Shown piece after piece: positions 7,420 to 17,395 of a stretch of 57,207 bases of DNA; position 1 is the first letter of the stretch, and the number at the start of each line of letters is the position of its first letter. The stretch is from an uncultured Methanobrevibacter sp. (GTDB taxonomy: Archaea; Methanobacteriota; Methanobacteria; Methanobacteriales; Methanobacteriaceae), in NCBI RefSeq assembly GCF_902788255.1, contig NZ_CADAJR010000020.1, positions 1 to 57,207 of the forward strand. The letters run 5' to 3'. Made by a program: the position numbers and the translations under genes. Below the pieces are notes generated by a model. That model made no database searches. It saw only the letters and a program-made list of their open reading frames with translations, and had not been told where the DNA came from.

Positions 7420-10400
7420 GTGTGTATGAAAATAAATAAATTAATTGTTTTAAGTTTGATTTTGCTGATATTATTCACATTATCAGCAGTATCTGCAGAA
7501 AAAAACATAACGAACTTTACAAGTAATGGGGATTTATTAACCTCAGATTCACCAAATGCTAATTTCAATGATTTAAATAAAGACATAAATAAAAGTACAA
7601 ATGAATTAAAACTTACTCGTGACTATGTCTACGATGAAGGCAATGACATCAATTTCACAGATGGAATTAATGTCTCCAAAAGCAACTTCCTTTTGGACGG
7701 TAACGGATATAGTATTGACGGGAACGGAAAAGCGAGAATATTTAATATAATTGGCAACAATGTCACTCTAAAAAATTTGATAATCAAAAATGCATTAAAT
7801 GGTGCTGTGTCTTTCGTTCAGCCAAATGCAGAGTATTATCTGGACAATGTCACCATTCAAAACTCATCCTCCAAATATTCTTATGGTGGAATTGAATTAA
7901 ATGCTACTAATTTGGTTGTAAACAATTCAAAATTTATTTCAAATACTGGTACTGACAGTTCAGACATTTTTTTCAACGAAAAGTGTAATGTGATTGTTGT
8001 AAATTCCACTTTTGAAGGTGGAATTGAGTCAAAATGGTCACATATTTATTTTTCTGGCGGAGCATTGATTGTTGACGGTTCCACTTTTGCAAATTCACGT
8101 TCAAGCTATGCCAATGCAATTTATGGTGAAGATGGTAGGGTGACTGTACGTAACACTAAATTCAGAAATCTTACTGTTTTGAATAGTGCTGGTGCAATTG
8201 GCGTTAAATATGCGGTTAATTTAACTGTTGAGGATTGTGAATTTACAAATATCACTTCAGGTAAGGATGGTGGGGTGATTTTTGCTGATATTGATCAGGG
8301 TTATGTGACAATCGCCAACTCAAAATTCCATGGTTGTTTTGCGGCATTTGGAGGTGCCGTAATGCAGCTTAGAGCTGAGTTAAATATCATTAACTCAACT
8401 TTCGAAGATAATATTGCAATGTATGATGGTGGAGTATTATGGACATCATATGCTAACGTATCCATTGAAAATTCCACATTCAAGAGAAATAATGTTGTTA
8501 AAGAAGATTTGGAAATTGGGGGAGTATTGTACTTTGATAAAGGAAACATATTAATCAAGGGTTCAACTTTCATTGACAATCACGGATCAAACAAAGGGGA
8601 TGCGGTATTCACCTATGATTCCAAACTCACATTACAAAACAACACCTTCAAGGACAACGGAAATGCCTTATACTCAGTATTCTCAACACAAGACATTGCC
8701 GAAGACAATAAATTCAATAATGATTTGGTTTCTGTTAACAACACATTTTATGCAACAATTGTGGTAAACGACGGAATAGAATTAACACTGATTAATAACA
8801 CTCCTTATAAATTTGACACATTGCCGGATAAATTCAATTTAAAGGATTATGGATTAGTGGGTCCTGTCAGAGACCAGGGTTATATGGGTGCCTGCTGGAC
8901 ATTTGCAACATCCGGTGCTTTAGAATCAGCATTGCTTAAAGCAACCGGAAAATTATATAATTTTTCACAGGACAATATTCAAAATACAATGCTTCAATAT
9001 TCAATTTATGGAGTTGATGGAATTTTAGAAGGTGCACAACAATCCACAGGTGTCGGATATCTTGTAAACTGGTACGGTCCATATCCAACCGATCTGGATA
9101 GATATGATGAGCTTGGAAAAGTATCCACTCATATCAACATGGCAAATGAAAGCATACATGTTCAGGACGTAGTGTTCTTCCCGGCTCGTCAAAATGCAAC
9201 AGACAATTATATCTTTAAAAAAGCATTAATGGACTACGGAGCATTTCTAGTGGCAATTTATTCAGGTGAGAGTTCAAAATATTATAACGAAACATCTGCT
9301 GCACGTTATTACAATGGGACTAAAGGTATAAATCATGCGGTAACTCTTGTTGGTTGGGATGATAATTATCTTGCAAGTAATTTCCTAAATCCTCCTTCTG
9401 GTGATGGTGCATGGATTATTAAAAACAGCTGGGGTACAGACTGGGGAGATGAAGGCTATTTCTACCTGTCATATTATGATACCTCATTCAATACTCAAAA
9501 CCCTTGGCAGTATCCATACTATGCGGCTTACTTATTTAACAACACTGTTCCATACAATAAGAATTATCAAGCAGATGCAGGACAGTTAAATAACTTTGTA
9601 GGTCAATACAAGTACTTCTCAAATACCTACACTGCTCTTGAAGATGATTTAATTGCAGCCGTGGGTACTTACTTTGATAGTGAGGGAGTTGATTATGAAT
9701 TTGATATTTATGTTAATGGAGTGTTAAAACACACACAAAATGGTGTAAGCCCATTTGCAGGTTATCATACCATCAAATTAACACAATACATTCCAATTTC
9801 AGCAAATGATACTTTTAAAGTTGTATTCAAAAATAGTTCTCTACCTTTCGAATCTAATTCAAGACATCATCATAAGGAAAACGTTTCATTTGGAAGTGTG
9901 GATGGTGTCAATTGGGAGGATTGCTAAAAATAATGTAACAGCAATATTGAAAGTCTACACTGTCGCTAAACCTGTAGTTCCACCAACACCAGTAGTTCCA
10001 TCAAAACCGGTTATCACAGGCAATAAGGATGTTGTCATGCTTTACTCCGCTGGCACCGCTTATAAGGTTAGTGTAACTATCGACGGCAGGGCGGTAGTCG
10101 GTGAATACGTAACCTTCAAATTCAACGGTGTCACCAAAAAGGTTAAAACCGACAGCAAAGGTTATGCAACTTATAAAATACCTACTGTTAAACCAAAATC
10201 AAGTAAATATGCAATCACTGCAACATATAAAGATGTAACTGTTAAAAACAAGGTTAAAGTGAACAGCATTGTTGTTGCTAAAAACCTTAAGGCTAAAAAA
10301 TCTGCAAAAGTCCTTAAAATCAAAGTGACCTTGAAAAAGGTTAACAAGAAATACATTAAAGGTAAATACGTAACCTTGAAATTCAAAGGCAAAACCTATA

Positions 10401-10543
10401 AGGTAAAAACCAGCAAGAAAGGTGTTGCAATTTTCAAAATCAAAAAGAATGTGCTTAAAAAACTTAAAGTTGGTAAAAAATACTCCTATAAGGTTTCTTA
10501 TGGTAAAGATGCTGTAAGCAAAAAAATAACCGTTAAAAAATAG
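7420..10543 (+). pseudogene. Adhesin-like secreted protein: beta-helix, papain-type peptidase and Ig-like/Lys-rich tail, frameshifted
   Basis: The frame starts at GTG 7420, with ATG at 7426 more likely. It opens with a signal peptide (KINKLIVLSLILLILF, ending SAVSA). Asn-rich right-handed beta-helix repeats follow at about residues 80-460. Next is a C1A papain-like peptidase with the full triad: Cys492 in GACWTFA, His639 in INHAVTLVGW and Asn669 in KNSWGTDW. Frame 1 stops at 9927, but homology continues in the +1 frame (IAKNNVTAILKVYT) through a Pro linker, an Ig-like domain and a lysine-rich tail ending at 10543. A single +1 change near GGAGG (about 9917-9923) explains it. The intact form would be about 1040 residues. 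It could be a pseudogene, a sequencing error, or a secreted enzyme that lost its wall-binding tail. Confidence 0.85.
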
Positions 10544-10575
10544 GGATTATATTTTTCCCTATTTCTTTTTTTACT
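10538..10575 (+). terminator. Hairpin terminator after the papain-domain protein
   Basis: AAATAGGGA (10538-10546) pairs perfectly with TCCCTATTT (10556-10564), followed by a T-run. The TAG stop codon is inside the stem. Confidence 0.8.
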
Positions 10576-10644
10576 AGGGGTTTTCAGATAATCTCTATTT
10601 CATATTCAAAGCCATCGATTAAAAGATGGATGATGTATCTCAAT

Positions 10645-11526
10645 TTAAGAATCATCCTCCTGAAGGGTTTCCGGAATCTCGCCAAACCAGTTGCTTCTCT
10701 TTCCGATGTAATAAAGTAAGATACCGAAAATTACAGAGCCCATGGTTGAAATTATTAAATCAGCCATTTGTATTGTTGAGGTTGAGGATTGAATTCCGAA
10801 CATGACCAGTAAGCTGAAGGATAAGTTATTTGCAGTATGGAATGCGGAACTGACTTCCAGACCATTGGCTTTCCATGCTAAAAATCCCATTACTAAACCT
10901 GAAATTATTATCCCAATGTTTCCTATACCATTGTATCCGTGGGTGAATCCAAAGATTATGGCTTGGAGAATGATTGCCAATAATGGTATGTTAAACCATG
11001 ACCCTAAGGTTTGCATAAGAAGTCCACGGAACACGTATTCTTCAGCAATACATTGTAGCGGCACTACAATTAGGAGGATTATAAAAAACAGTATTGTAAA
11101 ATGATAATTTCCCCCATTACCCAGTATTACGGATTCAATAATTCCAACGACAAGGAATAAAATAAACGGGATTATAAATGCCTTGAGATAGAGTTGGGTG
11201 TTCCATCCTCCACGTGAAGAGGAGTATGAGGAAAACGGTCTATCCTTAACAATTTTACTTGCAAGGTACAAAGATGGAAGCATGATGACCACTCCCAAAT
11301 GAGAATAGATTTCGCCTATCTCGGAGTTCATGACTTCATATCCTCCCTGCAGGAGTTGGACCATAATGTTTTCTCCACATATTGCATAGAAAACGGCAAT
11401 TAATAGTAGGTTGAGTATTAAAAATATTATTGCACCTATTATGAAAACCAGTATTGGCTTGTACCATCTGTATTTTTCAAAAGTTTTTGGAAATGTTATG
11501 TATTCTGAAATCTCTTTACCTGTCAT
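10645..11526 (-). CDS. CPBP-family intramembrane metalloprotease
   Basis: A 293-residue multi-pass membrane protein with about eight hydrophobic segments. It carries the CPBP/Abi (Rce1-like) motifs: AEEYVFRG (E-E-x-x-x-R) in the middle, FGFTHG with the second metal-ligand histidine, and a later AFHTANN. These glutamates and histidines form the intramembrane glutamate-protease site. Roles in prokaryotes range from CAAX-like processing to bacteriocin immunity; none can be assigned here. It is monocistronic and convergent with the papain-domain gene. Confidence 0.88.
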   Translation of the reverse strand: MTGKEISEYITFPKTFEKYRWYKPILVFIIGAIIFLILNLLLIAVFYAICGENIMVQLLQGGYEVMNSEIGEIYSHLGVVIMLPSLYLASKIVKDRPFSSYSSSRGGWNTQLYLKAFIIPFILFLVVGIIESVILGNGGNYHFTILFFIILLIVVPLQCIAEEYVFRGLLMQTLGSWFNIPLLAIILQAIIFGFTHGYNGIGNIGIIISGLVMGFLAWKANGLEVSSAFHTANNLSFSLLVMFGIQSSTSTIQMADLIISTMGSVIFGILLYYIGKRSNWFGEIPETLQEDDS

Positions 11527-11637
11527 ATGGACATATTTCTATTTATTTGCATATAATGTTATAGGAATATGTTTTATAGGTGTTTTTTGTGAAAATTATT
11601 CGTTAGATAAAATCTGATTTTTCAAGAATTTCAGTGA

Positions 11638-12000
11638 CTGCCAAATATTAGATTATATCTCAAGTATTTCGATTCACAAAAGACAGACAAGAAAACAATA
11701 ACAGATGCTAAAGCCAGTAAAGGTTCCAACTGTGTGGACTGGGGACAAGTATATTACAGAATAGCTAAATCATTAGGTTATGACGTGCAGTTTGTCCATG
11801 TCAAATGCAGAGTTTCAGGAACGGGCCACATCAGATTAAGATTAAGACATAAGAAACATACTGGAGGAAAATGGATTAACCGTGATCCTGCTGCAGTAGC
11901 AGATATAACTTCAGGAAATGTAAAATCAATCTGGTGTGAAGATGGAAATGTAATAGCTATTGATCCATCCTGGATATTTACAGATTTGTACAGTAGTTAA
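11638..12000 (+). pseudogene. C-terminal remnant of a transglutaminase-like wall protein
   Basis: A frame open from 11638 with no usable start reads KASKGSNCVDWGQVYYRIAK, then VKCRVSGTGHIRLRL and WINRDPAAVADI, ending DPSWIFTDLYSS. These match the Cys, His and Asp positions of transglutaminase-like domains found at the end of large Methanobrevibacter adhesin-like proteins. The N-terminal signal and repeat regions are missing, so this is a 5'-deleted relic of a long surface protein. All three catalytic positions survive, suggesting fairly recent truncation. Confidence 0.75.
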
Positions 12001-12025
12001 CGTTAATGTTAACTATTATTCTTTT
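11995..12025 (+). terminator. Hairpin with T-run after the transglutaminase remnant
   Basis: AGTTAAC (11995-12001) and GTTAACT (12008-12014) form a perfect 7-bp stem with loop GTTAAT and a downstream T-run. The TAA stop lies inside the stem. Confidence 0.6.
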
Positions 12026-12317
12026 TTTAACATTAATATCAACTGTTAACTATTCATAAATTGCTTTCCGAAACTCTTGTATATCACATTTTAAAATCAT
12101 ATTTGATTCTCAATAGGGCATTCGTTAATGTTAATGTTATTTCATTAAATTAAAAGAAAAAAAGTAACTATTAATTTAATAGACTGTAACCTTCATTATT
12201 CTATAGGCAACAATAACTATTAAAAATTAATAATTTTGCTTATGAGAAAATTGATAATTTTATATAATTGAAATAATAAAATATTATATTAATTATTATA
12301 TACAGGTTGTAATAGCT
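12026..12317. other. Intergenic region rich in TTAAC/GTTAA words
   Basis: AT-rich sequence between the transglutaminase relic and a small gene. Several GTTAAC/GTTAAT words recur (near 12050 and 12130) without a regular array. A TATA-like stretch precedes the gene at 12318. Confidence 0.35.
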
Positions 12318-12509
12318 ATGGCCAATGTTAATAATACCTCATCCTACATGGATGAAGACAAAAAGCAAATTATTAAAGAGTCCAATTATACCTATAGAGA
12401 TGCTCTTGAAGTTTCAGCATATCTTATCGAAACAGGTAAGTTCGAAAGATTCTACAAGGAAATGCAAATCCACGACCTTCAAAAAGAACTTGACGAAATG
12501 GATGAATAA
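12318..12509 (+). CDS. Small helical protein, possible RHH/antitoxin-like family
   Basis: A 63-residue acidic protein (MANVNNTSSYMDEDKKQII...). The core reads KESNYTYRDALEVSAYLIETG followed by a charged helix, KFERFYKEMQIHDLQKELDEMDE. The layout resembles small ribbon-helix-helix or antitoxin proteins that match an 'ARVD-x-x-T-x-x-I-V-E' start. A degenerate relative lies at 12650-12780, suggesting a small multi-copy family. No toxin-like partner is visible next to it. Function unknown; it could also be a remnant of a larger family. Confidence 0.55.
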   Translation: MANVNNTSSYMDEDKKQIIKESNYTYRDALEVSAYLIETGKFERFYKEMQIHDLQKELDEMDE

Positions 12510-12649
12510 AACTTCAAAACAAAAATCTCAGGTAATAACTCTAAAAAGAAACTATTTTTAATTGCAAAGGTAATAATAAAAATTATTATTACTTTTATAT
12601 TTTTTAAATAATATAATTTTATATATAATACATAATAAATTAATATATT

Positions 12650-12780
12650 ATGATACCTGAAAAAACCAACATCAGCGCAAGAGTGGATTTAATACTCAAA
12701 AAATAGTAGAAGAATTAACCTTCAACCATAAGGATTCTTAGGAGCTGGAGCAAAAACTGATAGATAATTTCGATTTTTAG
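12650..12780 (+). pseudogene. Degenerate relative of the small helical protein at 12318
   Basis: It starts ATG with MIPEKTNISARVD, then needs a frameshift to continue NTQKIVEELTFNHKDS, a stop, and ELEQKLIDNFDF. The N-S-A-R-V-D start and the IVEE...KDS...LID spacing parallel KESNYTYRDALE...LIETG of the upstream gene. At least one frameshift and one internal stop show it is dead. Confidence 0.5.
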
Positions 12781-13117
12781 TAGATAATTTATATACTGAT
12801 ATGCAACAGCAAATATGTAGTTAATTAAAAGGAATCAAAAGTTACATAATCATGACTCACCATTTCTAATAGGTGATGCTGTAAAGGAAATTTCAGAGCC
12901 AAGTTATATTGATGCTCAAATTAGCTTAGGCCTTGGATAATTTAAAGTTAATCAGAATGCATTGAAAATCAATCTTACAGAATTGCGGTATTCTCGCAGT
13001 ATTATGATAAAAATCCAATCCAAAAATTTAATCGATGGGAAAGCAAATATAAACTCATGCTCATGTTTAAAAGTTAGCATGTAAAAATATTTTTTAAAAT
13101 TAGGAGGATTAATAAAT
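12781..13117. other. Intergenic region before the first DHA2 exporter
   Basis: A short plus-strand stretch around 12870-12935 reads IGDAVKEISEPSYIDAQISL and may be another relic, but it is too short to assign. The exporter gene has a strong AGGAGG site at about 13103. Confidence 0.35.
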
Positions 13118-14635
13118 ATGAATGAAAAGGCTAACGAGAGTTCTTGGTTTCCGTTAATAGTTGTGGCTTGTGCTTCCTTTATTATAGTGTTGGACTCTTT
13201 CTTCATGAATGTTAGCATTTCTCGAATTGTTGTTGATTTGAATGCTGATGTTAGTACTATTCAAATGATTGTGTCGTTTTGTACTCTTATCACTGCTGCG
13301 TTGATACTGTTCAGTACCAAACTTCAGGACATAGTTGGTAAAAAGAAACTGTTTGTAATTGGTGCTGCACTTTTTGGTATAGGAATATTTGCTGCAGTAT
13401 TAAGTTCAAGTGTTACAATGTTTTTTGTCGGATGGGCAGCGATTAAAGGTGTTGCTGCGGCATTAATGCTGCCTGCCATAGTTTCAATAATAAGCGGAAT
13501 ATATTCCGGCAGAAAGCGTACAATTGCTTTGGCAACTCTCGGTGTAATGGCAGGACTTGCAGATATTTTAGCTCCACTCCTTGGTGGGCTTATTACAACT
13601 TATCTCAGCTGGAGATACACTTTTGCATTTGAATTAATATTCATTTTATTTATTTTAGTAATGCAAAATAAAATACCTGATTTTAAACCTACTGAATCTA
13701 AAAGCGATCTTGATATTATTGGTGCTATACTTTCCGGTATATGTCTTCTTTTGCTTGTGCTTGGTATTTTGACTCTGACTAAGGATGTTGCTACCAGCAT
13801 AATTGAGATAATTTTGGGATTGATAGTCTTGGCAATCTTTATATGGTTTGAACTCAAAAGAAAAAGGTCAGGCAAGGTGCCATTGCTTGATGTTGAATTA
13901 TTTAGAGACAAAAATTTGCGTATAGGTACATCTATTAAGTTATTATATAATATTGTAATATCAGGAACATTTTTTGTAATGGTTCTGTTTTTCCAAAGTG
14001 TATTGCAGTTAAATCCATTCGATACGGGGTTGGCTTCACTTCCGTTTGTTATGGCTTTGTTTATTTTTTCATTGACCGCTCCAAAACTAATGGGAAAACT
14101 GAATCACAAGACACTCATGGCAGTAGGATGTATAATATCTATTGTAGGATGTCTGATTTTAAGTTATCAATTTAAATTAAATGTAAATATGCTGGATTTA
14201 ATTCCGGGGCAGTTTTTACTTGGGGCAGGTATTGGTTTTATGATGGCTTTAGCTGCGGATGTTGCATTATTTGATGTTCCTGCTGAAGGCCAAAATAATG
14301 CATCTGGTATTATTACAACTGGTGAGACATTAGGTTCCTCATTGGGTACAGCAATCATTGGAATAATTCTAATTCTTGGAGTTATGGGTGGTATTAGTAC
14401 TGCAGTCGATACCTATGCGCCTGATTATTCAGGAGATGAACAATTCCATCAGGAGGTCTATGACTACTTCCAAAAATTAGATACTATAGAGGGACAAGAC
14501 AGTATTGTTGTGGATACTGCGGATATAATTATTCAGAATGCAATGGCCTCCGTAATGTATGGATTAGCCATCGTGTTAGCAACTATGTTAATTATAACGC
14601 TGAGGATAAAAAATAAAAATATTAAAAAACAATGA
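13118..14635 (+). CDS. DHA2-family MFS multidrug exporter (paralogue 1)
   Basis: A 505-residue major facilitator with about 14 hydrophobic helices, the DHA2 (EmrB/QacA) topology. TM1 reads VLDSFFMNVSIS; the loop 2-3 motif is KLQDIVGKKKLFVIGA, and an antiporter-like LAPLLGGLITTYLSWRYTF follows. It would expel drugs or toxic organics using the proton or sodium gradient. It is one of three close paralogues in the window (with 26971 and 29053), all opening with N-E/K-x-x-x-x-SW-PL and ending over an AATGAG/CTCATT terminator. This copy is the most diverged (IKGVAAALM versus IEGVAGALM). AGGAGG supports the start. Confidence 0.93.
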   Translation: MNEKANESSWFPLIVVACASFIIVLDSFFMNVSISRIVVDLNADVSTIQMIVSFCTLITAALILFSTKLQDIVGKKKLFVIGAALFGIGIFAAVLSSSVTMFFVGWAAIKGVAAALMLPAIVSIISGIYSGRKRTIALATLGVMAGLADILAPLLGGLITTYLSWRYTFAFELIFILFILVMQNKIPDFKPTESKSDLDIIGAILSGICLLLLVLGILTLTKDVATSIIEIILGLIVLAIFIWFELKRKRSGKVPLLDVELFRDKNLRIGTSIKLLYNIVISGTFFVMVLFFQSVLQLNPFDTGLASLPFVMALFIFSLTAPKLMGKLNHKTLMAVGCIISIVGCLILSYQFKLNVNMLDLIPGQFLLGAGIGFMMALAADVALFDVPAEGQNNASGIITTGETLGSSLGTAIIGIILILGVMGGISTAVDTYAPDYSGDEQFHQEVYDYFQKLDTIEGQDSIVVDTADIIIQNAMASVMYGLAIVLATMLIITLRIKNKNIKKQ

Positions 14636-14672
14636 GAGGCAATCTCTCATTTGCCTTTTTTTTTAAAATTGT
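14631..14672 (+). terminator. Terminator of DHA2 exporter 1
   Basis: AATGAGAG (14631-14638) pairs with CTCTCATT (14644-14651), followed by a T-run. The TGA stop codon lies inside the stem. The same stem recurs after the other two DHA2 paralogues. Confidence 0.85.
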
Positions 14673-14770
14673 TTGGGTGTTGGCAGAAATTATTGAATTT
14701 TGATTTTATTTTTTTTCATTTTTCACAGATTGTGTAATAATATATATTATTTAAAAACTAAATTACTAAT

Positions 14771-16759
14771 ATGAAAAAATTTTTGAGTTTTTCACTAAAA
14801 CACCAATGGAAAACAGTGCTGATTATTTTCGCGCTAATAGCCGTTCAGACATTCTTTCAAATGGAAATTATTGACCTGTTTGGTGCTGCTTTGACTGGAG
14901 TTAAACAGCAGAATGTTGATTTGCTTTTCAAATCCGGATTGAATATGGTAGGGTATACAATCCTTTCAATGATTGCCCTTTATGCGGTTTCTTTACTCTC
15001 AACAAGAGTGGCTTCAAATGCAGCATATAAAATTCGTGAGAAAATATTTCATATTCTGATGAACCTGCCTGATGAGGAAATTGCTCAATTTAAAATTTCA
15101 GGGCTAACTACTAGGTCAACTAGAGGTATGTCTTCAGAACAGGGATTTTTAGTGATAATACTCGAACAATTAATTCTGATTCCCGTTACATTCATAGCAG
15201 TCGTATATGAAATAGCATTGATTGATACGTCTTATGCGATATTTTTCTTGGTATTGATTGCTATTATTTCCATGATTATAATTTTGAGAATGAAAAAAAT
15301 TGTAGAAATATTTTTCAGAGCTAAAAAGACATACGGAATGCTAAACCAGTTATTCCTATCTAAAATCAGTGATATAGCTGATAAAATCCCATATAACAAA
15401 CAGGAGTATGAGGCTGAATTTGAAAAGGCATGTGAGAATTCATATGATAAAAACGTTAAGTATATTTCTAGTCAATATTACCTGGGGCCGCTGTTAATGT
15501 GGGGTTTATATTTCATTGTTTTGATTACCTTGGCAATGGTTAATTCCGGATACACAATCGGCTTTGAAACAGACAGCGTATTTGACTCATTCATTATTTT
15601 AATGTATATTGCCTACTTCATTGGTACCTTGGGTCCTATTCCAGCATTGATTGACAGGTGGCCACGTGCATATGCCACTTCAGTGCGTTTAGAGGAAGTC
15701 CTGACTATTGAAGATAAAATCATAGACTCCAAAAATACAAATGATATTCCAAAAGAAATAGAAATTGTTGAGGAGGATATTGCCTGGGAGGATAAGGGCA
15801 TATGGGCTGAAAGAAACGAAATCTTGGACAAATTCACTGACATATTAAAAGACGACCGGACCAAAATAACAATATCAATGATTTTGCTTACGGTATCTAC
15901 CTTGTGTATGGTTTATGCCCCTAAAGTTGCAGGAAAGACTGCTGATTTATTGCTTTCTAATTCAAATACATTCAACGACCCTACTGTCTACACTAATCTT
16001 GCCATATTGATTTTATTATATTCAGGAGGATATCTCTTAACAATACCTACAAAGAAAATCATGGGAACTATTGGCGAAAAGGTGGCATATAATTTAAGAA
16101 TGAAATTATTTGATAAGATCGATGCTATTGGTTCACAATACATTAAAGAAAATTCAAAGGGTCTCATCTTTTCTAGATTAAACAACGACGTGATGAACAT
16201 CCGTGAGTTTGTCTCTTCCCGCTTTTCTGATATTTATGCGCAAATCCTATCAATAATCCTTGTAATTGTATTGATGTTGATGACAGACTTTAGATTGAGC
16301 CTGGTATATATTGCGATATTGCCGATTTATGCCATTGCATTCTATTTATGTGACTATAAATCTAGAAATTACTACGACGGTCATCAAAAGCATTTAGGAA
16401 GATTGATGGGCAATTTTGAAAGGGGTCTCTCAAATCGTGATTCATTCCATGAAAAAGGATTTGAAAAACTCAATCAGACTGTAATTGACTATTATACTAA
16501 ATCCAAAAATGTCACTAATGTCATGGTGCCTGTTACAACCTTTTTAACAAATATAAGTACCATAACTGTTTATATGGCAGGGATTTACTTCTTATCAGTT
16601 AATGAGATTCAGCTGGGAACTCTATTGGCAGTTATCATGTATGGACAATTACTGAATAAGCCTATTAAAAAACTAAGTACCTCTATGGCCTCCATTGAAA
16701 CTTCATTTTCAAGCATCAAAAGGATATTTGCGATTATTGACTATCAAAAGGATGAATAA
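14771..16759 (+). CDS. Tandem ABC-exporter membrane domains lacking nucleotide-binding domains
   Basis: A 662-residue protein built from two successive type IV ABC-exporter membrane domains. Domain 1 (about residues 1-315) ends RLEEVLTIEDKI, and domain 2 (about 365-655) ends SIETSFSSIKRIFAIID. These ends are exactly where an ATPase domain normally begins. No Walker A, LSGGQ or Walker B motif exists anywhere, and the gene stops cleanly after domain 2. The linker keeps only a short stub (IEIVEEDIAWEDKG) resembling the first strand of an ATPase domain. It could use an ATPase from another locus, act as a non-transporting membrane protein, or be a fused, deleted relic of two half-transporters. The frame is intact over 2 kb, which argues against simple decay. 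Confidence 0.85.
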   Translation: MKKFLSFSLKHQWKTVLIIFALIAVQTFFQMEIIDLFGAALTGVKQQNVDLLFKSGLNMVGYTILSMIALYAVSLLSTRVASNAAYKIREKIFHILMNLPDEEIAQFKISGLTTRSTRGMSSEQGFLVIILEQLILIPVTFIAVVYEIALIDTSYAIFFLVLIAIISMIIILRMKKIVEIFFRAKKTYGMLNQLFLSKISDIADKIPYNKQEYEAEFEKACENSYDKNVKYISSQYYLGPLLMWGLYFIVLITLAMVNSGYTIGFETDSVFDSFIILMYIAYFIGTLGPIPALIDRWPRAYATSVRLEEVLTIEDKIIDSKNTNDIPKEIEIVEEDIAWEDKGIWAERNEILDKFTDILKDDRTKITISMILLTVSTLCMVYAPKVAGKTADLLLSNSNTFNDPTVYTNLAILILLYSGGYLLTIPTKKIMGTIGEKVAYNLRMKLFDKIDAIGSQYIKENSKGLIFSRLNNDVMNIREFVSSRFSDIYAQILSIILVIVLMLMTDFRLSLVYIAILPIYAIAFYLCDYKSRNYYDGHQKHLGRLMGNFERGLSNRDSFHEKGFEKLNQTVIDYYTKSKNVTNVMVPVTTFLTNISTITVYMAGIYFLSVNEIQLGTLLAVIMYGQLLNKPIKKLSTSMASIETSFSSIKRIFAIIDYQKDE

Positions 16760-16808
16760 TTGCATATCTGCCAAGTCATTTCATTCAAATAGGTTATAGA
16801 ATTCTTTC

Positions 16809-17193
16809 ATGATATATAATCGTATTGCAGTTCCCACTATTTTGGTATGGAATGCCTTCCATCATGAACAAATGGATGGAAGACACATTCGAGCACGGAT
16901 GGTCACACGGATCAACCGGTGATAAACTCCAAGGAAAAAAATTAATCGCTTCATTTACCGCAGGTGCACCTGAAGAAGCCTATCAAAAGGATGGAATAAT
17001 GGGTTATGAGATTGAAGAATATCTCCCACCAATCAAATCAATGTGTGGACTTTGCGGGATGGAATTTGCGGATTACGTATTTACAGGTGGTGTTTCATTC
17101 GAATTAAGGACCAATCCTGATGAGATTGACAAAATTAAAGAAAAAGCAAAAAGTCATGCAACAAAACTGGTTTCAATAATTGAAAAAATATAA
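16809..17193 (+). pseudogene. 5'-truncated NAD(P)H oxidoreductase (flavodoxin-fold, KefF/KefG-like) remnant
   Basis: From 16825 the frame reads LQFPLFWYGMPSIMNKWMEDTFEHGWSHGS, typical of the second half of NQO1/KefF-type flavoproteins. A tail about 100 residues long follows (ASFTAGAPEEAY, KSMCGLCGMEF). The preceding YNRI is one base out of frame, and the FMN-binding N-terminus is absent. The full family length is about 180-200 residues, against 122 here, so this is a pseudogene. Confidence 0.75.
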
Positions 17194-17395
17194 CCTCCTA
17201 ATTATGCATTTAAGTTTAAATATTTGAAATCAATTATAAACCATCACCTAACCAACTTAAAGTTCATTATTTTGAATTAGTCATTATTAATTCGTTAGAT
17301 GTTATATTTTTTCCAAAACATTTAAATTTTAAAAATAATAAATTTTTTGTCTAGATAATAATTTTTAGATTACTGGTTTCACAAGGAAAAATTAT

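Noticed and set aside
7420-10543. Programmed ribosomal frameshifting in the papain-domain gene
   Set aside because: The site has no slippery heptamer or downstream pseudoknot that I can see; mutation or error is simpler.
11995-12140. GTTAAC/GTTAAT word cluster as a possible repeat array
   Set aside because: Spacing is irregular and only the first pair forms a clear stem with a T-run; no unit repeats as in CRISPR.
12870-12940. Short plus-strand segment reading IGDAVKEISEPSYIDAQISL
   Set aside because: Too short and isolated to assign to a gene family; may be a relic or chance.
16809-17193. KefG-type flavoprotein as a partner of the adjacent ABC-like protein
   Set aside because: The gene lacks its FMN-binding half and has a frameshift, so it cannot be an active partner.
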